A stretch of DNA of 64,000 nucleotides from Paenibacillus sp. D2_2 (GCF_031199965.1 NZ_CP133605.1:5313001-5377000); one strand, 5' to 3'; counted from the first letter of the stretch, positions 1 to 10,540 are shown. Numbers and translations are program-made. Notes: generated by a model from the letters alone, not told the origin.

Positions 1-455
1 TGTGTTGCCGGCAATACAACAACCCCTACATCCAATGAGCCATTGGCAACATCATATTCTACCTTCTTCGCCCCATCTTCAAAGAGCTGAATCGTGATCT
101 CAGGATAGCGTTCGTGAAATTGACCGATCACCTTCGGGAAGAAGTTTGCTCCTACCATAGGTGGCAATCCAATGCGAATATGTCCTCGCTTCAGATTGCG
201 CAAATCATCCAGTTCCGCCGTTAAATTCTGAAAAGATGCAACGATTTGCTGCGCCTGACTAACGATAATCTGACCCGCGTCCGTCAGTTCAATTCTTTTA
301 CCATTGCGGTTGAACAGAACAACTCCCAGTTCCTCCTCCAGCGATTTAATCGTCTTGCTAATGGTTGGTTGAGTAATATATAGCGCGTCGGCTGCCTTCG
401 TGAAACTCTGATGTCTAGCTACTTCAACGAGATATTGCATCTGTCGTATATCCAA
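1..455 (-). CDS. cidR: LysR-family regulator, CidR/YwbI-like (C-terminus outside window)
   Basis: Reads leftward off the window edge, so only about 150 N-terminal residues are present. The start is a TTG preceded by AGGAGAAG. Residues 1-60 form the LysR winged helix-turn-helix (LDIRQMQYLVEVARHQSF, then AADALYITQPTISKTIKSLE), and the effector-binding domain begins near residue 90 (GHIRIGLPPMVGANFFP). It is divergent from the cidA/cidB pair about 125 bp away. This is the arrangement of CidR in staphylococci and YwbI in Bacillus, where the regulator responds to acetate or acetic acid and activates the neighbouring holin-like genes. The function is inferred from family and position; the ligand is not visible here. 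Confidence 0.8.
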   Translation of the reverse strand, partial: MDIRQMQYLVEVARHQSFTKAADALYITQPTISKTIKSLEEELGVVLFNRNGKRIELTDAGQIIVSQAQQIVASFQNLTAELDDLRNLKRGHIRIGLPPMVGANFFPKVIGQFHERYPEITIQLFEDGAKKVEYDVANGSLDVGVVVLPAT

Positions 456-581
456 AATAAATCTTCTCCTATCATAGACAAATGGAATGCGAATCATTCT
501 TTATATTCATTTTACTCATGAAAGTAGATGATGTAATATTTTCATTACAGTTACATGAGAACGAATTTAGAAAGGAAATGT

Positions 582-968
582 ATGTCGATGGGTAAGATAA
601 AAAATCTTAGTATCATCATTCTTCAGGTCGCAGTTCTATTTTTTATCTCCCTGGCGATGAATTATATAGTGAAATGGCTGCACTTACCGATACCCGGTAC
701 AATTCTGGGCATTATTATTCTGTTCATCCTGCTGAAGACGAATGTGATCAAGCTGAGCTGGATTGAGCAGGGCGCAAACTGGCTGTTAGCCGAGTTGTTA
801 TTATTCTTCATTCCTGCAGCCGTGGGTGTGATGAACTATATGTCTCTACTGGAGCAAGACGGTATCCGAATTCTACTCGTTGTTATCTCCAGTACTGTCA
901 TTGTGATGGCAAGCTCCGGCCTAGTCGCATCGAGAATTTCCAAAAGGAAGGAGCAGAGAGCACAATGA
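582..968 (+). CDS. cidA: CidA/LrgA holin-like membrane protein
   Basis: Small integral membrane protein of about 128 residues with four predicted membrane segments and the LrgA/CidA signature LHLPIPGTILGIIILF followed by LLFFIPAAVGVM. An in-frame ATG lies 27 bases further upstream, but the ATG at 582 is the one preceded by a good AAAGGA site at proper spacing, so it is preferred. It overlaps cidB by four bases (ATGA), so the two are translationally coupled. The family was first described as phage-holin-like and tied to murein hydrolase activity and overflow metabolism; related pairs in Bacillus carry pyruvate or other small acids. Which role applies here cannot be read from sequence. Confidence 0.85.
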   Translation: MSMGKIKNLSIIILQVAVLFFISLAMNYIVKWLHLPIPGTILGIIILFILLKTNVIKLSWIEQGANWLLAELLLFFIPAAVGVMNYMSLLEQDGIRILLVVISSTVIVMASSGLVASRISKRKEQRAQ

Positions 969-1648
969 TGTTAGGAATTCTGTGGCTTATTATTACTTTA
1001 ACGATTTATGCTTTATCCAAAAGATTATATAAGGCTTATCCAAGAGTGTATTTCTCGCCTCTTCTGCTTACGCCAATTACGCTAATTATAGGCTTGATGT
1101 TAACAAATGTCTCCTTTGAGACCTACAACGGAGGAGGAAAATGGTTGAGCACGATGCTACAACCTGCAACGGTCGCTTTTGCTATTCCTCTGTACAAATA
1201 TTACAATGTGCTGAAAAAACATGCGATCGAAATATTAGCCAGCGTGCTGACCGGCTCTATCGTAGCTATCTTCTCTTCCGCATTATTCGCCGAATGGCTG
1301 CATCTGGATCAGCAGTTAATTAGCAGTCTTGTGCCTCGTTCAGTAACGACTCCAATCGCGATGAGCGTCTCACAGGTCATTGGCGGCGTACCGAATATTA
1401 CAGCGGTATTCGTTATTATCACTGGTCTGTTAGGCTCCATGATCGGTCCTATGGTCGTAAGAGCACTACGTATTGATGGCGAGGTGGCCCGCGGTGTACT
1501 GCTGGGCACAAGTGCACATGGTACAGGTACTTCCAAAGCGTTCGAGCTTAGCTCACTGACAGGTACAATTTCCAGTATTTCGATGATTCTGGCAGCCCTG
1601 TTCACACTGACTACAGCTCCATTATTTATTACCCTGATCTTCCACTAA
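965..1648 (+). CDS. cidB: CidB/LrgB family membrane protein
   Basis: A 227-residue polytopic membrane protein with the LrgB pattern, including SLVPRSVTTPIAMSVSQVIG (about residues 118-137) and GTSAHGTGTSKAFE (about 183-196). It partners CidA in the membrane. The ATG overlaps the cidA stop codon, so the genes form a two-gene operon closed by a terminator at 1692-1721. Length and motifs are normal for the family. B. subtilis ywbHG/ywbI has the same three-gene arrangement. Confidence 0.87.
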   Translation: MMLGILWLIITLTIYALSKRLYKAYPRVYFSPLLLTPITLIIGLMLTNVSFETYNGGGKWLSTMLQPATVAFAIPLYKYYNVLKKHAIEILASVLTGSIVAIFSSALFAEWLHLDQQLISSLVPRSVTTPIAMSVSQVIGGVPNITAVFVIITGLLGSMIGPMVVRALRIDGEVARGVLLGTSAHGTGTSKAFELSSLTGTISSISMILAALFTLTTAPLFITLIFH

Positions 1649-1691
1649 TTAGGTTCCTCCCAAGTTTTTTTTATATAGATCTCTCTTGATT

Positions 1692-1721
1692 GACCTTTCC
1701 GAATGGAAAGGTCCCTTTTTA
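1692..1721 (+). terminator. Intrinsic terminator after cidAB
   Basis: Nine-base perfect stem GACCTTTCC / GGAAAGGTC with a four-base loop, followed by CCTTTTT. It lies 43 bases after the cidB stop. Confidence 0.85.
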
Positions 1722-1941
1722 TTCAGCAAAAATATATTTCAACAATACCCTATTCTTTAAATATCTATATATGGATGATAAATCCTTTGTGAAATCGTAT
1801 ACATGGTTATTTATTCCTAAAAATTCAAAGAGACACCAAAGTTCATCTCATTTGGTCATATACTTCATCTAAATAAAGCTTTGTTTGTTATATGGTTTAG
1901 ACATTACAATGAGGTTAGATAAATCGTGAAATTATAAAGCA

Positions 1942-3521
<1,580 letters not shown>

Positions 3522-3522
3522 T

Positions 3523-3580
3523 CCACTTTTGATCACGAAGTGACTCAAGAAGCCAATTCGACTTCGAATCTTGAATTCAC
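3523..3580 (-). repeat. Truncated inverted copy of the structured repeat
   Basis: Reverse complement reads TGAATTCAAGATTCG...CACTTCGTGATCAAAAGTGG, matching the 3' third of the full elements. It begins immediately after the gdhA stop and lacks the 5' part and the outer stem. It lies opposite in orientation to copy 1, so gdhA sits between two inverted pieces of the same element. Confidence 0.7.
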
Positions 3581-3585
3581 CATAC

Positions 3586-3630
3586 ATCCCTGATTTCTAG
3601 ACATCCGTCAAAGAGATTAGGGATTTTTTC
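3586..3630 (+). terminator. Terminator after gdhA
   Basis: ATCCCT / AGGGAT stem with a long loop containing further weak pairing, followed by TTTTTTC. Confidence 0.6.
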
Positions 3631-3663
3631 TATAAGAGCTTAACCGCACCATCACAAGCTAGC

Positions 3664-3706
3664 AAGAAAAAAGCTCTGACACAGACTTACGTCTATATCA
3701 GAGCTT
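3664..3706 (-). terminator. Terminator after ndh
   Basis: On the minus strand AAGCTCTGA / TCAGAGCTT with inner pairing of AGAC/GTCT, followed by TTTTTTC. It lies 32 bases past the ndh stop. Confidence 0.85.
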
Positions 3707-3737
3707 CATTTATATTAGTCAGATCTATGTCCAGCGA

Positions 3738-4916
3738 TTAGTAAGCCAAAGTATCCAGAGATTTAATGTGAGCCAAGTAACGCATATTGCTGGCTTCCTT
3801 CATCAGTGTTGCCGGTAATCCACGCAGCTCGGTGTTGTTACCGCCGATGGTAGCAACAGCGTCCTTACGGCCCAAGCTAGCTAGCGTACCAGAGTTCACT
3901 GGATGGAATTCTTCAAGATGCTTGCCGATGATTGTCGCATAGAGGTTGTAGCCAACCAACTCACCCATTTGCCAAGCGTTCTGAGCCGTAGGGGCATATG
4001 GACGTCCATCAGGACCAAAGCTTACAGCACTGTCGCCAACGACGAATACATCTTGATGGGAAGTAGATTGCAAGAACTCATTAACGGTAGCACGGCCACG
4101 ATTCACTTCAAGTCCCGATTCTCCTACGAGCGGGTTGCCTTGAACTCCACCAGTCCATACAAAGGTGTTGGCGGTAATCTTCGAGCCATCTTTCAAATCG
4201 ATCACATTGCCTTCTACATTGGTAACAGGAAGGCCAGTCAAGAACTTCACGCCGCGTGCTTCGAGACTAGCTGTAGCGCGCTCGATCAGTACATCTGGCA
4301 ATACCGGAAGGATCTTAGGACCTGCTTCAACGAGGGAAAGATTGATTTTCTTAGGATCAACCCCGTATTTCTTAGCAAGCGCAGGGATGCCGTCTGCGAT
4401 CTCACCAACCAGTTCAACCCCAGTCAGACCGCCGCCGCCGATCAGAATCGTCGCATCAGCTTCGTTCTTCGTCTTCGCGTATTCCGCAATCTTACTTTCG
4501 ATATGACGGTGGATGCGGTTAGCATCGTCCGCAGATTTCAGTACCATGCTGTATTTATCCAGCCCTGGAATTCCGAAATAAGCGGTCACACTACCCAGAC
4601 CAACTACGAGTGAGTCATAGCTGAGAGTAGTTCCGTCAGACAACTTCACTTCTTTATTGTCTACGGAGAATTTCTCAACTTTGGCGATGCGAAGATCGAT
4701 ATCTTTTCCTTTGAATACCTTCTCCAAAGGCAAGGCAACTGCGCGTTCAGAGATATTACCTGCTGCCAGACGATGCAGCTCAGTAATAATCTGATGAGTA
4801 GGAAACTGATTGATCACAGTGATCCGTGCTTCTGATTTTTGCAAATATTTGCGAACGGTCAAAGCGCTAAGAACACCGCCATAACCGGCACCTAAGATGA
4901 CAATATGTTTTGACAT
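3738..4916 (-). CDS. ndh: Type II NADH dehydrogenase (NDH-2)
   Basis: A 392-residue flavoprotein, the same length as B. subtilis Ndh (YjlD). It oxidises NADH and reduces menaquinone at the inner face of the membrane without pumping protons. The FAD-binding motif VILGAGYGGVLSAL is at residues 6-19 and the NADH-binding glycine loop ILIGGGGLTGVELVGE at about 157-172. The second FAD contact is DVFVVGDSA followed by PYAPTAQNAWQMG. It lies 57 bases downstream of the DUF1641 gene, in the order known as the yjlC-ndh operon. In Bacillus that operon is repressed by Rex; I could not see a convincing Rex site upstream here. Confidence 0.93.
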   Translation of the reverse strand: MSKHIVILGAGYGGVLSALTVRKYLQKSEARITVINQFPTHQIITELHRLAAGNISERAVALPLEKVFKGKDIDLRIAKVEKFSVDNKEVKLSDGTTLSYDSLVVGLGSVTAYFGIPGLDKYSMVLKSADDANRIHRHIESKIAEYAKTKNEADATILIGGGGLTGVELVGEIADGIPALAKKYGVDPKKINLSLVEAGPKILPVLPDVLIERATASLEARGVKFLTGLPVTNVEGNVIDLKDGSKITANTFVWTGGVQGNPLVGESGLEVNRGRATVNEFLQSTSHQDVFVVGDSAVSFGPDGRPYAPTAQNAWQMGELVGYNLYATIIGKHLEEFHPVNSGTLASLGRKDAVATIGGNNTELRGLPATLMKEASNMRYLAHIKSLDTLAY

Positions 4917-4973
4917 GACTCCGTCCTCCGTTCATGCATTAGTTAATATTTTGGACTCGCATTTATATGAATA

Positions 4974-5411
4974 CTATTTCTGATTATTACGTTCTCCGGC
5001 AACTTGCAGATAAGCATTAAAGAAACGGAAGATTTTCTGAGCTTCAGGATCCTTAACCATTTTAAGCAGACCAAAAAGACCGATAACCTCTTGGCTCGCA
5101 TCTGCACGATCCTTGGCTTCGATCACATTGGCAGCCATATGCTTCACCTTGTCCTTAACTGGTCCCACGATCTCTGTGATAGCCCCAACCGTATCATTCT
5201 TGAGGATCTCATCTGTAGATACAGATTTAGCAAAATCATACGATTTCGTCATTACATTAACGAGCTCGGTCAACTTCGGAAGCTGCTGCACCAGGGCTGT
5301 CAATGATTCCTGAACTTCAGGGGTTAACAGTTGATCAATAATATCCCGTCCACCTTGGTTGGACGATACTGTCTCTTGTTCAGACTTCGTTTCTGTGATC
5401 GCTTCTGACAT
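4974..5411 (-). CDS. yjlC: DUF1641 protein, YjlC-like partner of ndh
   Basis: A 145-residue acidic helical protein of the DUF1641 family (central LTALVQQLPKLTELVNVMTK, then FGLLKMVKDPEAQKIFRFFN). It has no signal peptide or membrane segment. It is the first gene of a two-gene operon with ndh, the arrangement known from B. subtilis yjlC-ndh. Members of this family are often found beside redox enzymes, but no biochemical role is established. The start ATG is preceded by AAAGGAG. Confidence 0.82.
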   Translation of the reverse strand: MSEAITETKSEQETVSSNQGGRDIIDQLLTPEVQESLTALVQQLPKLTELVNVMTKSYDFAKSVSTDEILKNDTVGAITEIVGPVKDKVKHMAANVIEAKDRADASQEVIGLFGLLKMVKDPEAQKIFRFFNAYLQVAGERNNQK

Positions 5412-5560
5412 AGCTGATTCTCCTTTGCAATAAGCAACAACGCTTGAAATTTGGGAGGTTTAGAGGCCCCCATAGCCTTTCTCGCTTAAATAAAGTTAGT
5501 GAAAAACTGAACAACTTCTCACACTTGAACACCCATAATTAATTTTACCACATTTTCAAC

Positions 5561-5592
5561 AAAAAAAGTCATTAAGTTATGAACTTAATGAC
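5561..5592 (-). terminator. Terminator after the gltC-like gene
   Basis: On the minus strand GTCATTAAGTT / AACTTAATGAC with a three-base loop, followed by seven T. The perfect 11-base stem could also serve as a protein-binding palindrome in the gap upstream of yjlC. Confidence 0.75.
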
Positions 5593-5699
5593 AAATATCA
5601 CAGCGTTTATTTAGAGTTAACAAATTGGACAAACATCACACTCTAATATTAGGTAATACAGGTGTTATTTATGTAAGGAAAAAGCCTATACTATCCATT

Positions 5700-6616
5700 T
5701 CACTTCACTTCATAACTGCTCTCGAACCCGAACATATCGGAATTGTTCTTCAGGAACTCATAGAACAGCTTCTCTGTCGGGGCAGCTCGCGATTGGCAGG
5801 AATAATAACTCCGACATCCCTCGTAACAACCCGTTCAATAACCGGTAAAGTAATAATCGTAGAAGCGATATGCTCGTTCAGAGCGATCTCCGGCAGAATG
5901 GTCAGACCCATTCCTGCTCCTACCAAGCCCTTAATCGCGTCCAGATCATCTCCTTCAAAAGCGACCTTCGGCTTGAAACCCAGATTCGAGCAGGCATTCA
6001 CAACGATCTCCCTTAGGATGAAGCCTTCTGGAAACAGTACGAAATAATCGTCCTTTAGTTCGTTAAGACGGATCGCGCTCTGCTTGGCTAATCGGTGATT
6101 CGCCGGTAGCATAGCGACGAATTTCTCCTGGAATAGAACCTCGCTCTTTATCAGCGGTTCATGTTGTGGCACAGGCCCCATAATCGCCAGATTCATATCG
6201 CCCTGAATGACCGACTCCACCAGCTCCTTGTAGGAGCCATGCTGCAATTGAAAATGGACTGCAGGGTAGCGATCACGGAAGGCCGAGACCACTTTCGGAA
6301 TCATCTGCGCTGCCAAACTGCTGGGAAATCCGATGCGGACCGTACCGCGCTCTGGGTCCAGAAATTCGTTGATCTCCTGCTGGGCATTATCAATGACCTT
6401 CATTAATTGTTCCATATGGGACAGAAATAACCGGCCGATCGGCATCAACTTCACCTTACGTCCCTCATGGATGAACAGATTAACTCCAAGCTCCGATTCC
6501 AGCTTGAAGATTTGCCGGCTTACTGCAGACTGCGACACATGCAACACATAAGAGGCTTCAGTCACATGCTCAAGCTTCGCTACCTCAATGAAATATTGAA
6601 TCTGTCTCAGTTCCAA
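5700..6616 (-). pseudogene. gltC: LysR-family regulator, GltC-like, frameshifted near C-terminus
   Basis: About 305 residues if repaired. The N-terminal winged helix-turn-helix MELRQIQYFIEVAKLEHVTE is followed by HVSQSAVSRQIFKLESELGV. The effector domain has GTVRIGFPSSLAAQMIPKVV and FVLFPEGFILREI, closely resembling B. subtilis GltC, which controls glutamate synthase in response to 2-oxoglutarate and glutamate. A run of four C (coding strand, at 5779-5782) lacks one base. As read, the protein ends after NRELPRQRSC; with the base restored it continues PPTEKLFYEFLKNNSDMFG to a stop at 5700. Its nearest nitrogen gene is gdhA, 2.2 kb away; no gltAB is in view. Confidence 0.82.
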
Positions 6617-6894
6617 ATCCCTTCACCTCCAAATTTTTGGCGGTCATTCTCCATGTATATCATTCATGTCTCAGGTTTCATGAGAGTGGATAATATCCCT
6701 TGAGTATAATTAATCACCATTATATCGGCTATCCGCTGCAAGTGAAAGCTATCTACGAAAACCCCGTACAAACGGTTTGCCCTCAACTAGAAATATCTAA
6801 TTTTTACCTGATTTTTAAACTTCTTCATATAGAAATTAGTGGTGTTTATTACAAATTATTGATCTATTTATCGTGTTCAGTTAGTCTGTTGGCA

Positions 6895-6960
6895 AAAGGC
6901 CCGTTTACTCACATGAGATTGTCAGCCCGTGTTGTTCCCATCGCAAAGGCTTGGGCCTTT
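6895..6960 (+). other. Inverted-repeat leader of unknown type upstream of the xyloglucanase
   Basis: The 479-bp gap between 6617 and 7095 contains no convincing gene. Its clearest structure is AAAGGCCC (6895-6902) pairing with GGGCCTTT (6953-6960), enclosing a smaller AGCC/GGCT pairing and the segment ATCGCAAAGGC. There is no T-run after it, so it is not a simple terminator. It may be part of the xyloglucanase leader RNA. It does not match any riboswitch consensus I could recall well enough to name. Confidence 0.35.
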
Positions 6961-7095
6961 CACAATCCGAACCATGATGAAGACAAGCTAGTAATTAATA
7001 AAAGAAAGAAGGTGAAGCAAAGAAATGTAATTTTCACCCTTATGAGAATATACACCATCTATCTTCCAAATTAATCGAATCGGGAGGTTTTCAAG

Positions 7096-10000
7096 TTGGG
7101 GAATAACAGATTGCTCAGAGGTTTTCCTATTTTACTACTTGCTATCATCATTGCAGGAGCTTCCTTTATTGAAATCCCATCAAAGGCAAACGCCGCACCA
7201 AACGAAGCCTATGTATGGAATAAAGCTGTGACTGGAGGTGGAGGCGGATTTGTACCCGGCATCATTTTTAATTCATCCGAACCCGACCTGATCTATGCCA
7301 GAACCGATATCGGAGGTGCCTATCGCTGGAATCCGGCCGATAACAGTTGGATCCAGCTGTTAGATTGGGTAGGCTTCGAGGAATGGGGCAAGACCGGCGT
7401 CGACGCTCTAGCCACAGACCCAATAGACCCGAACCGTGTTTATTTAGCTGTAGGAACCTATACGAACAGCTGGGATCCGAACAACGGAAGCATATTACGT
7501 TCTACCGATCGTGGTAAGACATGGCAGAGTGCGAGCCTGCCCTTCAAGGTTGGTGGTAATATGCCAGGACGCTCAATGGGAGAGCGGCTTGTCATTGACC
7601 CTAATAAGAACAACATTCTCTATTTCGGTGCAAGAAGCGGCAACGGACTGTGGCGGAGTACCGACTACGGAGCTACCTGGAGCCAAGTGACCAGCTTCCC
7701 AAATCCAGGAACCTACGTGGAGGATCCTAGCAACGAATATCAAAGCGACATCGTCGGTCTGGCCTGGATCGCCTTCGATCCATCCACCGGGTCTACCAAC
7801 CAGACGACCCAGAGTATTTATGTCGGGGTCGCCGACAAGAATCAAAGCGTATACCACAGTTCCGATGGTGGTATTACCTGGTCAGCTGTACCCGGACAGC
7901 CTACAGGCTACCTTCCCCACCATGGTGTCATTTCAGCTAACGGGCATTTATACATTTCTTACAGCAATGGGGCAGGTCCCTATGATGGGACCAAGGGGCA
8001 AGTCTGGAAGCTGAACCTCTCAACAGGGGCATGGACAAATATTAGTCCCGTATCCAGCACCAGCGATGACAATTACTATGGGTATGGCGGGCTGGCTGTT
8101 GATGCTCAGCATCCGAATACGATTATGGTAGCTACACTAAACTCCTGGTGGCCGGACGCGATCATCTTCCGCAGCACCGATGGAGGTTCCACTTGGACTA
8201 GAATTTGGGACTGGAACGGCTATCCGGACCGTACGCTTAGGTACACACAGGATATTTCTGCAGCTCCCTGGCTTACTTTTGGTACGAACCCGTCTCCGCC
8301 TGAAATTACGCCAAAATTGGGTTGGATGATCGGCGATCTGGAGATCGATCCGTTCAACTCCAACCGGATGATGTACGGAACAGGAGCTACCATCTACGGA
8401 ACGAACAATCTGACCGATTGGGATCTAGGGAAGAAGATTAATCTAAGCGTTATGGCCAAGGGAATAGAGGAAACTGCTGTTATCGATTTGATCAGTCCCC
8501 CTTCAGGTGCCCATCTGATTAGCGGACTTGGCGACGTTACCGGCTTCCGGCATGACAATCTGACACAAGCCCCGGCCAAAATGATGACTAACCCGAACAG
8601 CACAACGGATATTGATTATGCCGAACTTGATCCAAGCTATATCGTCCGCGTAGGCACAGCGGATAAATCAGCAGATCCGAACGCGAAGTCCATCGGCTAT
8701 TCCCGTGACGGCGGAAGCAATTGGTATGCGGGTAATAGTGAGCCACCTGGAACGGCCGGCGGTGGGAAGATCGCTTTATCTGCCAGCGGTGACTCCCTCG
8801 CCTGGAGCACTTCTGATAAGGGCGTATTTTACTCTAAAAATAACGGTAACTCCTGGACGGCGAGCACCGGGATACCAGCAGGCGCCAAGATTGCTTCCGA
8901 CCGTGTAAATTCAAACAAATTCTACGCTTGGTCAGCCGGAAAGTTCTATATCAGCACAAACGGCGGTGCTTCCTTCATCCAAACCTCCGCCTCCGGGCTT
9001 CCTGTTGAAGGAGATCTGGACTTCAAAGCGATGCCAGGTGTGGAAGGCGATATTTGGCTGGCTGGCGGAAACCAAACTAGTGGAATCTACGGATTATGGC
9101 ATTCTACCAACTCCGGCTCATCCTTCACAAAGCTGGCTAATGTTCAAGAGGCCAACGTAATCGGCTTCGGCAAGGCCGCACCGGGAAGCAGCTATATGGT
9201 ACTTTACACAAGCGCCAAAATCGATGGAGTACGCGGCATTTTCCGCTCTAATGACGCGGGAGCGAGCTGGGTCAGAATCAATGATAACCAGCATCAATAT
9301 GCTTCGACCAATTCGGCCATCACTGGCGACCCAAGAATTTACGGCCGTGTCTACATCGGGACTAACGGGCTCGGTATTGTTTATGGCGACGCCTTGAGTG
9401 AACCGAATCCGGTCGTAAATTCGGAAATCACACCAACCTCCGCTACCTTCGACAAAAAGATCGGGATTCAAGCTAACATTCCGGTCTCGATGACTTTGAA
9501 CGGCAACACGCTTAGTAAGATAACAAACGGAACGGCTGCTCTCGTCCAAGGGACGGATTATACCATCTCGGGATCTACTGTTACCATCCTTAGCAGCTAT
9601 CTTGCCGCACAGCCACTCGATACGGTTAATTTGACCTTCCAGTTCAGTGCGGGCGCTAACGCGATACTATCTGTAACAGTTACCGACAGCTCAGCAGTCA
9701 ATTCGGAGATAAGTCCGACAAGTGCTTCCTTTGATAAGAAGCTCGAAAATCAGGCTAATATTCCAGTGTCGATGACTTTTAACGGCAACACGCTTAGCAA
9801 GATAACGAACGGAACGGCTACTCTCGTCCAAGGGACGGATTATTCCGTCTCGGGAACTACTGTTACCATCCTTAGCAGTTATCTTGCTGCACAGCCGCTC
9901 GGTACAGTTAACTTAACCTTCCAGTTCAGTGCAGGAGCCACAAAGGTTCTTAGCGTTAATGTCATTGATACCACTTCAACTATTAGCGGCAATATCCAGG

Positions 10001-10440
10001 TGCAGATGTATAACAGCTCGGTTATTTCCAACGTGAATACGATCAGTCCAAGAATCAAATTGACCAATACCAGTACTAATGCAATTAATCTATCCGACGT
10101 TAAGCTTCGCTACTACTACACCATTGATGGAGAGAAGCCACAGAACTTCTTCTGCGACTGGTCCCAGGTCGGGAGCAGCAATGTCACTGGCAGCTTTGTG
10201 AAGATGACGACCGCTAAACCAGGCGCTGACTATTATGCCGAATTCGGGTTCACCAGCGGAGCCGGCAGCCTCGCCGCTGGTCAAAGCATCGACCTGCAGA
10301 TCCGTCTCTCCAAATCGGACTGGACGAATTATAATCAAAGCGATGATTACTCCTTCAATCCAGCTGCAACTGCTTATCAAGACAGCCCCAAGCTCACTGG
10401 GTACATCGGTGGACAGATTGTCTGGGGAGTAGAGCCGTAA
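7096..10440 (+). CDS. Secreted GH74 xyloglucanase with two X2 modules and CBM3
   Basis: A 1114-residue extracellular enzyme that cleaves the beta-1,4-glucan backbone of xyloglucan. The start is TTG after CGGGAGG. A signal peptide spans about residues 1-33 (ends KANA-AP). Two seven-bladed propellers (about 36-770) carry repeated asparagine/aspartate-box motifs such as RSTDRGKTW and RSTDGGSTWTRIW. The likely catalytic aspartates are D103 (GKTGVDALATDP) and D480 (ISGLGDVTGF), by analogy with characterised GH74 enzymes. Two near-identical X2 (Ig-like) modules cover about 775-865 and 868-958, followed by a family 3 cellulose-binding module (about 962-1114) ending in GGQIVWGVEP. It is monocistronic, with a terminator at 10481. 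Whether it is endo-processive or exo-acting cannot be told from sequence alone. Confidence 0.92.
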   Translation: MGNNRLLRGFPILLLAIIIAGASFIEIPSKANAAPNEAYVWNKAVTGGGGGFVPGIIFNSSEPDLIYARTDIGGAYRWNPADNSWIQLLDWVGFEEWGKTGVDALATDPIDPNRVYLAVGTYTNSWDPNNGSILRSTDRGKTWQSASLPFKVGGNMPGRSMGERLVIDPNKNNILYFGARSGNGLWRSTDYGATWSQVTSFPNPGTYVEDPSNEYQSDIVGLAWIAFDPSTGSTNQTTQSIYVGVADKNQSVYHSSDGGITWSAVPGQPTGYLPHHGVISANGHLYISYSNGAGPYDGTKGQVWKLNLSTGAWTNISPVSSTSDDNYYGYGGLAVDAQHPNTIMVATLNSWWPDAIIFRSTDGGSTWTRIWDWNGYPDRTLRYTQDISAAPWLTFGTNPSPPEITPKLGWMIGDLEIDPFNSNRMMYGTGATIYGTNNLTDWDLGKKINLSVMAKGIEETAVIDLISPPSGAHLISGLGDVTGFRHDNLTQAPAKMMTNPNSTTDIDYAELDPSYIVRVGTADKSADPNAKSIGYSRDGGSNWYAGNSEPPGTAGGGKIALSASGDSLAWSTSDKGVFYSKNNGNSWTASTGIPAGAKIASDRVNSNKFYAWSAGKFYISTNGGASFIQTSASGLPVEGDLDFKAMPGVEGDIWLAGGNQTSGIYGLWHSTNSGSSFTKLANVQEANVIGFGKAAPGSSYMVLYTSAKIDGVRGIFRSNDAGASWVRINDNQHQYASTNSAITGDPRIYGRVYIGTNGLGIVYGDALSEPNPVVNSEITPTSATFDKKIGIQANIPVSMTLNGNTLSKITNGTAALVQGTDYTISGSTVTILSSYLAAQPLDTVNLTFQFSAGANAILSVTVTDSSAVNSEISPTSASFDKKLENQANIPVSMTFNGNTLSKITNGTATLVQGTDYSVSGTTVTILSSYLAAQPLGTVNLTFQFSAGATKVLSVNVIDTTSTISGNIQVQMYNSSVISNVNTISPRIKLTNTSTNAINLSDVKLRYYYTIDGEKPQNFFCDWSQVGSSNVTGSFVKMTTAKPGADYYAEFGFTSGAGSLAAGQSIDLQIRLSKSDWTNYNQSDDYSFNPAATAYQDSPKLTGYIGGQIVWGVEP

Positions 10441-10464
10441 GAGGTTATTCAAAAAGTCCACTAC
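10441..10464 (-). repeat. Remnant right end of the structured repeat
   Basis: Reverse complement reads GTGGACTTTTTGAATAACC followed by TCTT. This matches the right end of the full repeat copies and the conserved ACCTCTT-type flank beyond it. It starts directly after the xyloglucanase stop codon. Only about 24 bases survive. Confidence 0.5.
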
Positions 10465-10480
10465 CCGTTTCAAATTAAAA

Positions 10481-10528
10481 AAAGGTCGAGTCCAGGCTTA
10501 AACTTGCCTGGTGCTCGACCTTTTTTTT
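10481..10528 (+). terminator. Bidirectional terminator after the xyloglucanase
   Basis: AAAGGTCGAG-CCAGGC / GCCTGG-CTCGACC long stem, with eight T on the plus side and a run of A on the other flank. It could also stop cydC transcription arriving from the right. Confidence 0.88.
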
Positions 10529-10540
10529 ACTGCCTTTCTC

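Noticed and set aside
1690-1872. A 60-codon open frame after cidB
   Set aside because: It starts inside the terminator hairpin, has no ribosome binding site and no homologous pattern.
3903-4613. A 236-codon plus-strand open frame inside ndh
   Set aside because: It runs antisense to the clearly conserved NDH-2 gene, and the product resembles no family.
5568-5592. Rex or other operator upstream of yjlC-ndh
   Set aside because: The palindrome GTCATTAAGTT/AACTTAATGAC does not match TTGTGA-N6-TCACAA and is followed by seven T on the minus strand, so it is better read as the gltC terminator.
6895-6960. c-di-GMP-I (GEMM) riboswitch
   Set aside because: GCAAAGGC superficially resembles the core, but the matching GGCAAACC strand and tetraloop receptor are absent.
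6700-7074. A 124-codon open frame upstream of the xyloglucanase
   Set aside because: No ribosome binding site and an implausible composition. It overlaps a region with an inverted-repeat leader, so it is more likely noncoding.
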